Source: Marinifilum caeruleilacunae
GTDB taxonomy: Bacteria; Bacteroidota; Bacteroidia; Bacteroidales; Marinifilaceae
Reading direction: 5' to 3'
DNA length: 48,828 nt
Assembly (NCBI RefSeq): GCF_013141825.1
Contig: NZ_RZNH01000042.1
Location: 1 to 48,828, forward strand
The position numbers and the translations under genes are program-made. Shown piece after piece: positions 42,055-48,828 of this stretch. A model generated the notes under the pieces. That model was given only the letters and a program-made list of their open reading frames with translations, was not told the origin of the DNA and made no database searches. Numbering within the stretch: position 1 is the first letter of the stretch; each line of letters begins with the position of its first letter.

Positions 42055-44418
42055 ATGAAAGTTTGTATTGCGGAGAAACCAAGTGTAGCGCGCGAAATCG
42101 CCTTAATATTAGGGGCAAAATCGAAAAGAGATGGATATTACGAAGGCAATGGATATCAAATATCCTGGACCTTTGGACACCTGTGCACCTTGAAAGAACC
42201 GCATGAATACGACATGAACTGGAAATACTGGCACATGAACGATTTGCCTATTATTCCGGCACGATTTGGAATTCGGGTAATTCCAGATGGAGGAGTTCAG
42301 AAACAGTTTGAAATTCTGGAGAAACTCATCTCGAAAGCTGAAGAAGTGATCAACTGTGGTGATGCGGGAATAGAAGGAGAGGTGATTCAACGATGGGTTT
42401 TGCACAAAGCCAAATGCAATGTGCCGGTAAAACGTTTATGGATTTCATCGCTAACCGAAGAGGCCATTCGCGAGGGATTTCAAAATTTGAGAGAAGGAAG
42501 CGATTTTGATAAGTTGTATGCTGCAGGTTCTTCGAGAGCGATTGGAGATTGGCTGCTGGGAATTAATGCAACTCGACTGTACACCTTGAAGTATGCAAAC
42601 GGAAAGTCGGTTTTATCTATCGGTAGGGTGCAAACACCTACATTGGCGTTGATTGTAAATCGACAAAAGGAGATTGATAATTTTGTGCCACAAACTTATT
42701 GGGAGCTAAAAACCATTTACCGCGATGTAAGTTTTGCAGCAACCAGGGGACGATTCGATAAAAAAGAGGAAGGTGTGGCATTTTTAGATAAGATTAAATC
42801 TGAGCCTTTCGAAATTGTTTCTGTAGAAAAAAAGAGTGGGAAAGAGCAACCGCCAAGACTATACGATTTGACTTCTTTACAGGTTGATTGTAACCGAAAA
42901 TTTAGCTTGTCGGCCGAAGATACCTTACGAATTATTCAGAGCTTATACGAGAAGAAATTGACTACTTATCCGAGGGTTGATACAACTTACTTGTCTGATG
43001 ATATCTATAAAAAAGTCCCGGGAATTTTAAAGAAACTGACTCCATACAAAGATTTTATAGATCCACTTTTAAAGGAGAAAATCAGGAAATCGAAAAAAGT
43101 ATTCGATGATAAAAAAGTAACCGATCACCATGCAATTATTCCAACAGGAGTAAATCCCTCGGGAATTAAATACGAAGAAAAACAGGTGTACGATTTGGTT
43201 ACCCGACGTTTTATTTCGGTCTTTTATCCCGATTGTAAGGTGAGTAATACTACGGTAATGGGTAAAGTTACCGATATCGATTTTAAGGCAACAGGAAAGC
43301 AAATTATAGAGCCAGGTTGGCGTGTTTTGTATGCAAAAGACAGCAATGTTGGTGAAGGTGTTATTCTTCCGGCTTTTGTGAAGGGAGAAACAGGAGAACA
43401 TCAGCCCGATTTGGCTGAAAAGCAAACTCAACCGCCAAAATACTATTCGGAGGCTACACTGCTGCGTGCCATGGAAACAGCCGGTAAACAAGTGGATGAT
43501 GATGAATTGAGAGAGCTAATGAAGGAAAACGGGATTGGCCGTCCATCGACACGTGCAAATATCATTGAAACCTTGTTTAAGCGCAGGTACATTAAAAAGG
43601 AAAAGAAACGACTGGTGGCAACCATTACAGGCATACAGTTGATCGATACGATACAAAATGAGTTGCTAAAATCGGCCGAGCTAACCGGGCAATGGGAGAA
43701 GAAGCTGAAGGATATAGAATTGGGGAATTTTGAAGTAAACCAATTTATGGCCGAGCTAAAGAATATGGTTGTTGGTATTGTCTGGGATGTAAAATCAAGA
43801 AAAAATATCAATGCCATCGAGGTAATTGATGAGGAGAAGGAAAAGGAGAAAAAGAAAGCCGAAGCAAAGAAGAAAAAATCAGCTCCAGCTGAATTGCTTT
43901 GCCCGAAATGCAAAGAGGGAAAAATTGTAAAAGGAAAATCGGTGTGGGGATGTACCAATTGGAAAAACGGATGCGAGATGAGACTTCCTTTCGAATTTGG
44001 TGGCAAAAAAATTACCGACAAACAGGTTGAAGCATTGATACTAAAAGGCAAAACACCAAAAATTAAAGGTTTTACTGTAGATGGCAACAAGCTGAATGGA
44101 AACCTGGTTCTGGATCCCGATTTTAGCATCAGTATCCTCGAAGAGGAAAAAGAAATCCTGACTTGTCCGGTGTGTAAATCGGGTACATTGCTGAAAGGAA
44201 ATGCTGCATTTGGTTGCTCTAACTATAAAAATGGCTGTAAGTTTATTGTTCCATTTGTGTTTATGGAGAAAAAACTAAGCGAAGCACAAATTAAATCGCT
44301 GGTAAAACAACAGAAAACCGGTTTGATAAAAGGGTTTACCGATCCTCAAAGCCAGGAAAAGGTAAATGGCAAACTGATATTGGATAATCAGGGCAAAATT
44401 GTGTTTGGAAAACAGTAA
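42055..44418 (+). CDS. topB: DNA topoisomerase III (type IA)
   Basis: 787 residues; the E. coli enzyme has 653, and the excess is C-terminal. The TOPRIM domain starts with CIAEKPSVAREIA and has NCGDAGIEGEVIQRWV in place of the usual DPDREGE, a variant common in Bacteroidota TopIII. The catalytic tyrosine is Y305 in TTYPRVD. HHAIIPTG and NGIGRPSTRANIIETL are further family motifs. Two C-terminal C4 zinc modules follow (LCPKCKEGK...CTNWKNGC, about 619-643; TCPVCKSGT...CSNYKNGC, about 703-727), each with a similar trailing domain. It relaxes negatively supercoiled DNA and resolves recombination or replication intermediates. Its mobile-element relatives are common in Bacteroidota, but this copy has no conjugation genes beside it and looks chromosomal. 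Confidence 0.95.
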   Translation: MKVCIAEKPSVAREIALILGAKSKRDGYYEGNGYQISWTFGHLCTLKEPHEYDMNWKYWHMNDLPIIPARFGIRVIPDGGVQKQFEILEKLISKAEEVINCGDAGIEGEVIQRWVLHKAKCNVPVKRLWISSLTEEAIREGFQNLREGSDFDKLYAAGSSRAIGDWLLGINATRLYTLKYANGKSVLSIGRVQTPTLALIVNRQKEIDNFVPQTYWELKTIYRDVSFAATRGRFDKKEEGVAFLDKIKSEPFEIVSVEKKSGKEQPPRLYDLTSLQVDCNRKFSLSAEDTLRIIQSLYEKKLTTYPRVDTTYLSDDIYKKVPGILKKLTPYKDFIDPLLKEKIRKSKKVFDDKKVTDHHAIIPTGVNPSGIKYEEKQVYDLVTRRFISVFYPDCKVSNTTVMGKVTDIDFKATGKQIIEPGWRVLYAKDSNVGEGVILPAFVKGETGEHQPDLAEKQTQPPKYYSEATLLRAMETAGKQVDDDELRELMKENGIGRPSTRANIIETLFKRRYIKKEKKRLVATITGIQLIDTIQNELLKSAELTGQWEKKLKDIELGNFEVNQFMAELKNMVVGIVWDVKSRKNINAIEVIDEEKEKEKKKAEAKKKKSAPAELLCPKCKEGKIVKGKSVWGCTNWKNGCEMRLPFEFGGKKITDKQVEALILKGKTPKIKGFTVDGNKLNGNLVLDPDFSISILEEEKEILTCPVCKSGTLLKGNAAFGCSNYKNGCKFIVPFVFMEKKLSEAQIKSLVKQQKTGLIKGFTDPQSQEKVNGKLILDNQGKIVFGKQ

Positions 44419-44436
44419 TCTCGATAAAAGGTGAAA

Positions 44437-44937
44437 TTACTGTTTGTATTTTTTAGGAAATTCGTACAAACAAATCTTGCCCGATCTGGCTTCAATGTCT
44501 TTCCAGTCGCTTACGTCAAACTCGATTCCAATAACCGTGCAAGTAGGAACGTATTCATAAAATTCAACACTTAAATTAAAGGCCAGGTATTCAATGCTTG
44601 GGTTGTGACCAAAAATCATCACCGAATCATTATTGTTTCCATGCTGGTCGAGCATGCCCAAAAATTCATGGGTGGTGAATCCATCATAGAGTTCATCTAA
44701 CTGGACAATTGATTCTTGTTTGTACTCCAGGATATCAGCAAACAAACGAGCCGTTTGAATGGCTCTGTTTGCAGTGCTTGAAATCATAATATCTGGTTTG
44801 GCATCTTTTAACAGCAACTTTTTAGCAATCAAATTTGAATCGTTAATGCCTCTTTCTTTCAAATTTCTTTGAAAGTCGGTAATATCGTAACGAATTACCT
44901 CTGTTTTAGCGTGTCTGACTAAAAATAAACGTTTCAT
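44437..44937 (-). CDS. sixA: SixA-like phosphohistidine phosphatase (histidine phosphatase family)
   Basis: 166 residues, a single domain. The N-terminal LFLVRHAKTE carries the RH-x catalytic His (near residue 8). ISSTANRAIQTARLFADIL and MIFGHNPSIEYLAF carry the second Arg and the second His of the phosphoglycerate-mutase fold. SixA removes phosphate from His on HPt domains or related proteins. The gene lies 33 nt downstream of polyphosphate kinase and is convergent with topB, whose stop is only 18 nt away. Pairing with ppk is common in Bacteroidota and may mean that SixA acts in phosphate signalling or on a phosphohistidine intermediate. Confidence 0.88.
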   Translation of the reverse strand: MKRLFLVRHAKTEVIRYDITDFQRNLKERGINDSNLIAKKLLLKDAKPDIMISSTANRAIQTARLFADILEYKQESIVQLDELYDGFTTHEFLGMLDQHGNNNDSVMIFGHNPSIEYLAFNLSVEFYEYVPTCTVIGIEFDVSDWKDIEARSGKICLYEFPKKYKQ

Positions 44938-44970
44938 GGCTTTGGGTTTTTAAGTTACTGCTGTTCTGCT

Positions 44971-47073
44971 TTATTCTTCTATTGTTATTTTTTCTTTATG
45001 AGCTTTTTCTTTCTCTTTTAAGAAATCCATAATGGCCATTTGAGAACGCACTTCTGGTTCTCCTTCCTTTCTTTCGATAGGAACATTATCAAGTTTTCCG
45101 TTTAATATTCGGGCACTTACATTGTCGGCAAGCTGAAGCTGTAGGATGTGGATAATTTCATTTTTGATATCCACATCATGAATTGGGAATGCACATTCAA
45201 TTCTTCTTTGAAGATTTCGGTTCATCCAATCGGCCGAAGAAAGGTAAAGCAATTCCTCTCCCTGGTTGTAAAAATAGAATGCCCTGGCATGTTCCAGGAA
45301 CTGATCAACAATTCGAATAATACGAATGTTTTTCGAATACTTCTGATCTGGCTTTAAACAGCAAATACCACGAACAATTAAGTCGATTTCCACCCCATTT
45401 TCACTGGCTTCATATAACTTTTTAATCATTTCGCGCTCTTGTAAGCCATTCATTTTAAGTAGGATGTAGCCTTTTTTTCCATTTTTTACATTCTCAATTT
45501 CCTGATCAATCAGGCGAATCAACTCGCTCTTTAAATTGAATTGGCCAACTAACAGTTTGTTGAACTCATATCCAGGAGTTTTATTTTCCAGGTAATCGAA
45601 GAGTTGCTTCATTTCCTGTATCATCACTTTATCGGATGTCAGGAATCCATGATCGGCATATATTTTGGCTGTTTTTTCGTTAAAATTGCCTGTGCTTAAA
45701 AATGCGTAATCTCTTTTGTCATCCTTACGGATTACCAGGGCAATTTTCGCATGCACTTTTAATCCAGGAATACTATAGATAATTTTAATTCCGGCTTTGC
45801 GCATTTCACGCGCCGAGCGCAGGTTTGCTTCTTCGTCGAAACGAGCTTTTACCTCAACAAAAACAGTCACTTTTTTCCCATTATGAGCGGCATTGATCAG
45901 GGCATTTACAACGGCAGAATTATCAGCCACTCGATACTGAGTAGCCTTAATTTCTTCCACCTTAGGGTCTAGCGCTGCCTCGTTTAGGAAACGGATAACA
46001 TATTTGTACGATTGATAAGGGAAGTGCAAAATGCGATCTTTCTTGCGAATGGTTTTAAAGATTGATTTTGTTCCTCCTTTCAATTCCTCTATGCTTAAGG
46101 GATGATAGGGTTCCAGCTCCAGATCAGGAAATTTTGGATTCGGAAAACCAAAGAAATCCTGGAAATTGTGATATCGGCCACCTTTTACCATATCGTTTGG
46201 CAATAAATCAAAGGAATCCTTCAGGAATCGAAGAAATTCTTTTGGAATCGATTCATCGTAAAGGAAACGGGAAGGAGAGCCGGTTTCGCGTTTTTTCAGG
46301 CTTCGTTCAATCATGTCAATCAAATCACCCGAATACTCATCTTCGATTAATAAATCGGCATCGCGACTCAATTTAAAACTGAAACTTGAAGCTATCTTAT
46401 AACCCGGGAATAGCACCTTCATTCTTAGCTTCACGATATCGTCGAGGAACATGATATAATGTTTGCCATCAACTTCCGGAAGTTCTATAAATCTTGGGAA
46501 GTGATGACATGGAACTTTAATGATTGCGTAACGTGCCCTCTGATTTTTAGGGCTTGAATCTCCATCTTTTTTACTTCGGCGCTTAAATAGTTTTACCGCC
46601 AAATAGATGGAGTTGTTCTGCAAAAATGGTTTGATTTGCTGTTTTAAAAGCAGCATGGGTTGTGCATGCGGAAGAATATTCTCCAAAAAGAAATCTTTCA
46701 CATACTGATGATGCTCATCGCTTAATGCTTCATCCTGAAGCAATATGATATTGTTTTCGCGAAGTTGCGGGATAATACTATCTCGAAATATCTTTCCAAA
46801 TTCAACCTGCTGACGATCTACCTCAGCATTAATTTTTTTCAGAATGTTATCAGGATTCTCTCTTAGGTTTTTCTTGTCTTCGGGAGGTAATTCTGTAAAT
46901 CTTTTATAGGTGCCAACACGTACACGATAGAATTCATCAAGGTTAGATGAATAAATTGCGAGGAACTTAATTCGTTCGTACAGAGGCAAATCTTCATTGG
47001 TTGCCACTTCCAACACCCTTTTGTTGAAAGATAACCAACTTAAATCTCGGTTAAGGAATTGATATTTTGACAT
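44971..47073 (-). CDS. ppk1: Polyphosphate kinase 1
   Basis: 700 residues, the usual length. The N-terminal domain opens with FLNRDLSWLSFNKRVLE. The head domain is followed by two phospholipase-D-like catalytic domains: GLKVHAKIALVIRKDD has the autophosphorylated His (near 430), LSTGNFNEKTAKIYADHGFLT comes next, and VDQFLEHARAFYFYN and LSSADWMNRNLQRRIECAFP form the second active-site half. It makes polyphosphate from ATP reversibly. The start is ATG at 47073 with about 260 bases of AT-rich sequence upstream in which I find no pho-box-like repeat. Confidence 0.96.
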   Translation of the reverse strand: MSKYQFLNRDLSWLSFNKRVLEVATNEDLPLYERIKFLAIYSSNLDEFYRVRVGTYKRFTELPPEDKKNLRENPDNILKKINAEVDRQQVEFGKIFRDSIIPQLRENNIILLQDEALSDEHHQYVKDFFLENILPHAQPMLLLKQQIKPFLQNNSIYLAVKLFKRRSKKDGDSSPKNQRARYAIIKVPCHHFPRFIELPEVDGKHYIMFLDDIVKLRMKVLFPGYKIASSFSFKLSRDADLLIEDEYSGDLIDMIERSLKKRETGSPSRFLYDESIPKEFLRFLKDSFDLLPNDMVKGGRYHNFQDFFGFPNPKFPDLELEPYHPLSIEELKGGTKSIFKTIRKKDRILHFPYQSYKYVIRFLNEAALDPKVEEIKATQYRVADNSAVVNALINAAHNGKKVTVFVEVKARFDEEANLRSAREMRKAGIKIIYSIPGLKVHAKIALVIRKDDKRDYAFLSTGNFNEKTAKIYADHGFLTSDKVMIQEMKQLFDYLENKTPGYEFNKLLVGQFNLKSELIRLIDQEIENVKNGKKGYILLKMNGLQEREMIKKLYEASENGVEIDLIVRGICCLKPDQKYSKNIRIIRIVDQFLEHARAFYFYNQGEELLYLSSADWMNRNLQRRIECAFPIHDVDIKNEIIHILQLQLADNVSARILNGKLDNVPIERKEGEPEVRSQMAIMDFLKEKEKAHKEKITIEE

Positions 47074-47331
47074 GTAGTGATATTGCTAATTGTGAAAATC
47101 TGTGTCATTAAAAATAGTCAATTTTTTGCTTCTTTTTGTTACGAAATGGTGAAGGAAGTGTAGATTTTTTATGGAATTTGAATTTTAATAGAGATAGGCT
47201 AATGCCATGTTTCTGCAATCATCCTATTGGGATTCACCTCGGCCCGTTTTCATTCCTGATTTATTGACTATTATTCTGTTCTCTTGCATTTGATGCAGAT
47301 TGCTTAATTAGCAATGATTTAAACCAGGTGT

Positions 47332-47790
47332 TTACCTGTATATAACATTAACATTGGAATCTTTTAAAAACTGTACCAGCCTGCCTGAATATCTATCCTG
47401 AACGCAACTAATCTTATAAGTTGAATTGTTGAGTAGCTTGAAACTTACTTTTAAGAATTTTGATTTTTTCTGAATTTCAACCGCTTCGATATCTGTTGTG
47501 CTGAAACGAAAAAGATTTTGCTTTTTAAACTTCAGGTATTTTATGGCTGAAAGCAAGGCGATTAGCATGGCAATAATGGCGATGATCAATACAGCAATGC
47601 CTGATGGACTTGTAATCTCACGCTCACTGCTAAACAGGTTGAATGCAGAGCTCAGAATAACAAGTATCATGGCCAGCGTATTAATCAAAGCTGCACCTGT
47701 ATTACCTGTGAAAGAAATTGTTCGATCGTCGAATTGTAAATCCATGTCCATGATGCGCTGCCCATGGACTTTGGTTATTATTGAATTCAT
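47332..47790 (-). CDS. Small two-helix membrane protein, PH-like
   Basis: 152 residues from the ATG at 47790, four bases downstream of the DUF2007 stop; earlier in-frame starts would lie inside that gene. After a short cytoplasmic start (MNSIITKVHGQRIMDMDLQFDD) there are two close hydrophobic helices (about 32-52 and 62-87), then a beta-rich cytoplasmic tail (LFRFSTTDIEAVEIQKKSKFLKVSFKLLNNSTYKISCV) that resembles bacterial PH or DUF304-type domains. No function is known. Co-transcription with the DUF2007 gene is very likely. Confidence 0.6.
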   Translation of the reverse strand: MNSIITKVHGQRIMDMDLQFDDRTISFTGNTGAALINTLAMILVILSSAFNLFSSEREITSPSGIAVLIIAIIAMLIALLSAIKYLKFKKQNLFRFSTTDIEAVEIQKKSKFLKVSFKLLNNSTYKISCVQDRYSGRLVQFLKDSNVNVIYR

Positions 47791-47794
47791 GGAT

Positions 47795-48034
47795 TTACTC
47801 TGTTTTATTTTGCACAAACTCTTCGATAAGCGGTTTTGCACTCTCCATATCGCCGCTTAAAATACAAAGCTTAACTGCACCAATAGCACCACCCGAGTAA
47901 TGTGGGGCAATGGTTCCAATGTATTCATCTTTTACAAAACTTTTAATCTGGTGATCGGCCAATATGGTTTTTAGCATTTCAACTTCCCATGCTAAGCCTG
48001 TGTAAACCTCTATAAGTGTGTTTTCTGCTGTCAT
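47795..48034 (-). CDS. DUF2007-family protein
   Basis: 79 residues. The pattern (LIEVYTGLAWEVEMLKTILADHQIKSFVKDE, then a small loop, then VKLCILSGDMESAKPLIEEFVQN) is that of DUF2007, a small signal-transduction-like alpha/beta domain of the ferredoxin-like kind. No enzymatic residues are evident. It is followed after four bases by the small membrane protein and may regulate it. The 3' half of the MITE-like element begins 53 bases upstream of its start. Confidence 0.82.
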   Translation of the reverse strand: MTAENTLIEVYTGLAWEVEMLKTILADHQIKSFVKDEYIGTIAPHYSGGAIGAVKLCILSGDMESAKPLIEEFVQNKTE

Positions 48035-48087
48035 AATAGTGTTGTGTTATTTCATTTATTTAAAAATATAAAAAAATAGGTAAAGTA

Positions 48088-48360
48088 TAATAACCTGAGT
48101 TCGATTAAAAATATCTGCACAGTTTGAACTGTTTTTGAGTAGAAATTTTCTCAGATTATCGAAGTAATATCGGGATATTTCGAGGGAATTTGAGGAGATT
48201 TATGCCAAAAGCAGTCAAAAACTTATAAAAGCCCGCTTCATCCAATCTTTACATTAATAAATCTTCAAAATATCCCGATATTCTTTCAGTTTTTTTAATG
48301 TAAACCTTGAATAAATCTGACTTTCTGTGATTGATATTTTTAATCGAACTCAGGTTAATA
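48088..48360. mobile_element. MITE-like element (263 bp) with 23-bp terminal inverted repeats and TAATA target duplication
   Basis: Positions 48093-48115 are the exact reverse complement of 48333-48355 (23 bp, beginning ACCTGAGTTCGATT). The element is bordered on both sides by TAATA (48088-48092 and 48356-48360), a 5-bp target-site duplication. Inside, AATATCGGGATATT (48166-48179) and its reverse complement (48269-48282) each lie exactly 50 nt from the terminal repeats, so the whole element is an imperfect palindrome. It has no ORF. It fits a non-autonomous derivative of an insertion sequence whose family I cannot name from the ends alone. It sits between the DUF2007 gene and ywbE. Confidence 0.85.
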
Positions 48361-48409
48361 TGTTATAAAAGATTGTAGTTGGAATAGAAGATTTCTCCAT
48401 AAAAGCACT

Positions 48410-48417
48410 TAAATTTG
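48410..48417 (+). promoter_or_regulatory. Possible -7 element of ywbE
   Basis: TAAATTTG matches TAnnTTTG and lies 28 nt before the ATG and 50 nt past the MITE. No -33 element is obvious. Confidence 0.4.
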
Positions 48418-48444
48418 TATAAGGGACTAACAAAAACCAAGATT

Positions 48445-48642
48445 ATGAAAGAAGGAGATAAAAGAGAGAACATAAAACCTGGTTTGAAGGTGAAAATTGT
48501 TTTGAAGGAAGATCAGAGGTCTGGAAAACTTACCGAAGGAGTGGTTAAGGATTTACTTACCAATTCGGCAGTTCACCCTCATGGCATTAAGGTGCGATTG
48601 GAAAGTGGGGAAGTTGGACGTGTTAAAGAGATTGTAGAATAA
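48445..48642 (+). CDS. YwbE-family protein
   Basis: 65 residues from the ATG at 48445. An earlier in-frame start would add ten residues without family likeness. The sequence IKPGLKVKIVLKEDQRSGKLTEGVVKDLLTNS, then HPHGIKVRLESGEVGRVKEI, is the full YwbE family pattern (DUF2196), a small basic beta-barrel of unknown function found in many bacteria; a KOW/SH3-like nucleic-acid role has been suggested by fold. The IS3-family element begins about 40 bases after its stop. Confidence 0.88.
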   Translation: MKEGDKRENIKPGLKVKIVLKEDQRSGKLTEGVVKDLLTNSAVHPHGIKVRLESGEVGRVKEIVE

Positions 48643-48680
48643 TCTGATGCCAGCATAAATCAAAAGCCATACTTCTGTTG

Positions 48681-48828
48681 TGAAGTGAACCCCAAATATT
48701 GGACGGTTATAAAATAAGTTAATGATATTGAGTTCGGTATTTTACCGGACTCAATCCGTTTAAATGAGTCTTTATTCTAATATTATTGTAGTAATTTATA
48801 TACTCCTCCAGTTCCTTTAGAAAGTGTT
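48681..48828 (-). mobile_element. IS3-family insertion sequence, 3' end (truncated by the window edge)
   Basis: The tip TGAAGTGAACCCC...TTGGAC has the sequence style of IS3-family (IS150 group) ends. It encloses the last codons of a transposase on the minus strand. Only about 150 bases are in the window, so the element may be complete beyond the edge. Confidence 0.75.
48719..48828 (-). CDS. IS3-family transposase (orfB), C-terminal fragment
   Basis: The last 35 codons are visible and end at the TAA at 48719-48721. They read [16 protein letters not shown], then [17 protein letters not shown], which is the end of the DDE integrase core (rve) in IS150-type transposases: YxxYYNxxRxHxxLxGLSPxxYR. 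The start lies past the right edge of the window. Confidence 0.85.
   Translation of the reverse strand, partial: HFLKELEEYINYYNNIRIKTHLNGLSPVKYRTQYH

Noticed and set aside
43443-44129. 228-codon minus-strand ORF inside topB
   Set aside because: It is a Ser/Phe-rich shadow of the strongly conserved topB frame.
42055-44418. Topoisomerase III taken as a sign of a conjugative element
   Set aside because: Conjugation, relaxase or mobilisation genes are absent around it, and the neighbours are housekeeping genes.

Overview
The window is chromosomal DNA of a low-GC, probably marine member of the Bacteroidota. Evidence for this is the promoter style (TTG ... TAnnTTTG), the general lack of Shine-Dalgarno sequences, TonB receptors paired with surface lipoproteins, an LruC-domain lipoprotein, SdiA-regulated-like and DUF4159 proteins, and Bacteroidetes-type integrase and topoisomerase III. 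A Marinifilaceae-like Bacteroidales is my best guess, not a proven assignment.

Layout. 1-2640: end of an integrated element beside tRNA-Arg(ACG), with a tyrosine integrase and a Cap4/DUF4297-like nuclease gene broken by an in-frame stop. 2.9-8.4 kb: AsmA-like protein, LruC-domain lipoprotein and a small outer-membrane barrel, each followed by a clear terminator. 8.7-15.6 kb (minus strand): a five-gene heavy-metal efflux operon (small His-rich secreted protein, poly-His/Asp lipoprotein, membrane-fusion lipoprotein, CzcA/CusA-type RND pump, TolC-type channel). 15.7-17.8 kb: hexapeptide acyltransferase, Cys-rich lipoprotein related at its signal peptide to the poly-His one, and a secreted beta-repeat protein. 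18.2-20.2 kb: TIM-barrel protein, DUF1579-like protein, truncated hemoglobin.

20.4-30.2 kb is a vitamin B12 uptake locus under three separate cobalamin riboswitches: (1) BtuF-BtuC-BtuD-like ABC importer, (2) a BtuB-like TonB receptor, (3) a second TonB receptor plus a beta-propeller surface lipoprotein that resembles BtuG. Together they would bind corrinoid at the surface, move it across the outer membrane, and import it through the inner membrane. Riboswitch 1 is of shorter architecture than 2 and 3.

30.7-32.3 kb is an AT-rich gene for an unknown lipoprotein, frameshifted at codon 3 and lying between two near-identical terminators. 32.4-37.2 kb (minus strand): YgjV-like membrane/GNAT-like protein, phosphofructokinase with PPi-type residues, then HD-PycTM (Pycsar-effector-like), RsmE and DUF4159. 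37.4-44.4 kb (plus strand): SdiA-regulated-like lipoprotein, a 1204-residue phosphoesterase-like/kinase-like/outer-membrane-barrel protein, and topoisomerase III. 44.4-48.0 kb (minus strand): SixA phosphatase, polyphosphate kinase, a small two-helix membrane protein and a DUF2007 protein. The right edge holds a 263-bp MITE-like element with perfect 23-bp inverted ends and 5-bp target duplications, a YwbE gene, and the end of an IS3-family insertion sequence.

The least explained loci are the three-module outer-membrane protein at 38390-42004, the HD-PycTM protein without a cyclase, the His-rich/Cys-rich lipoproteins near the metal pump, and the frameshifted lipoprotein between duplicated terminators.
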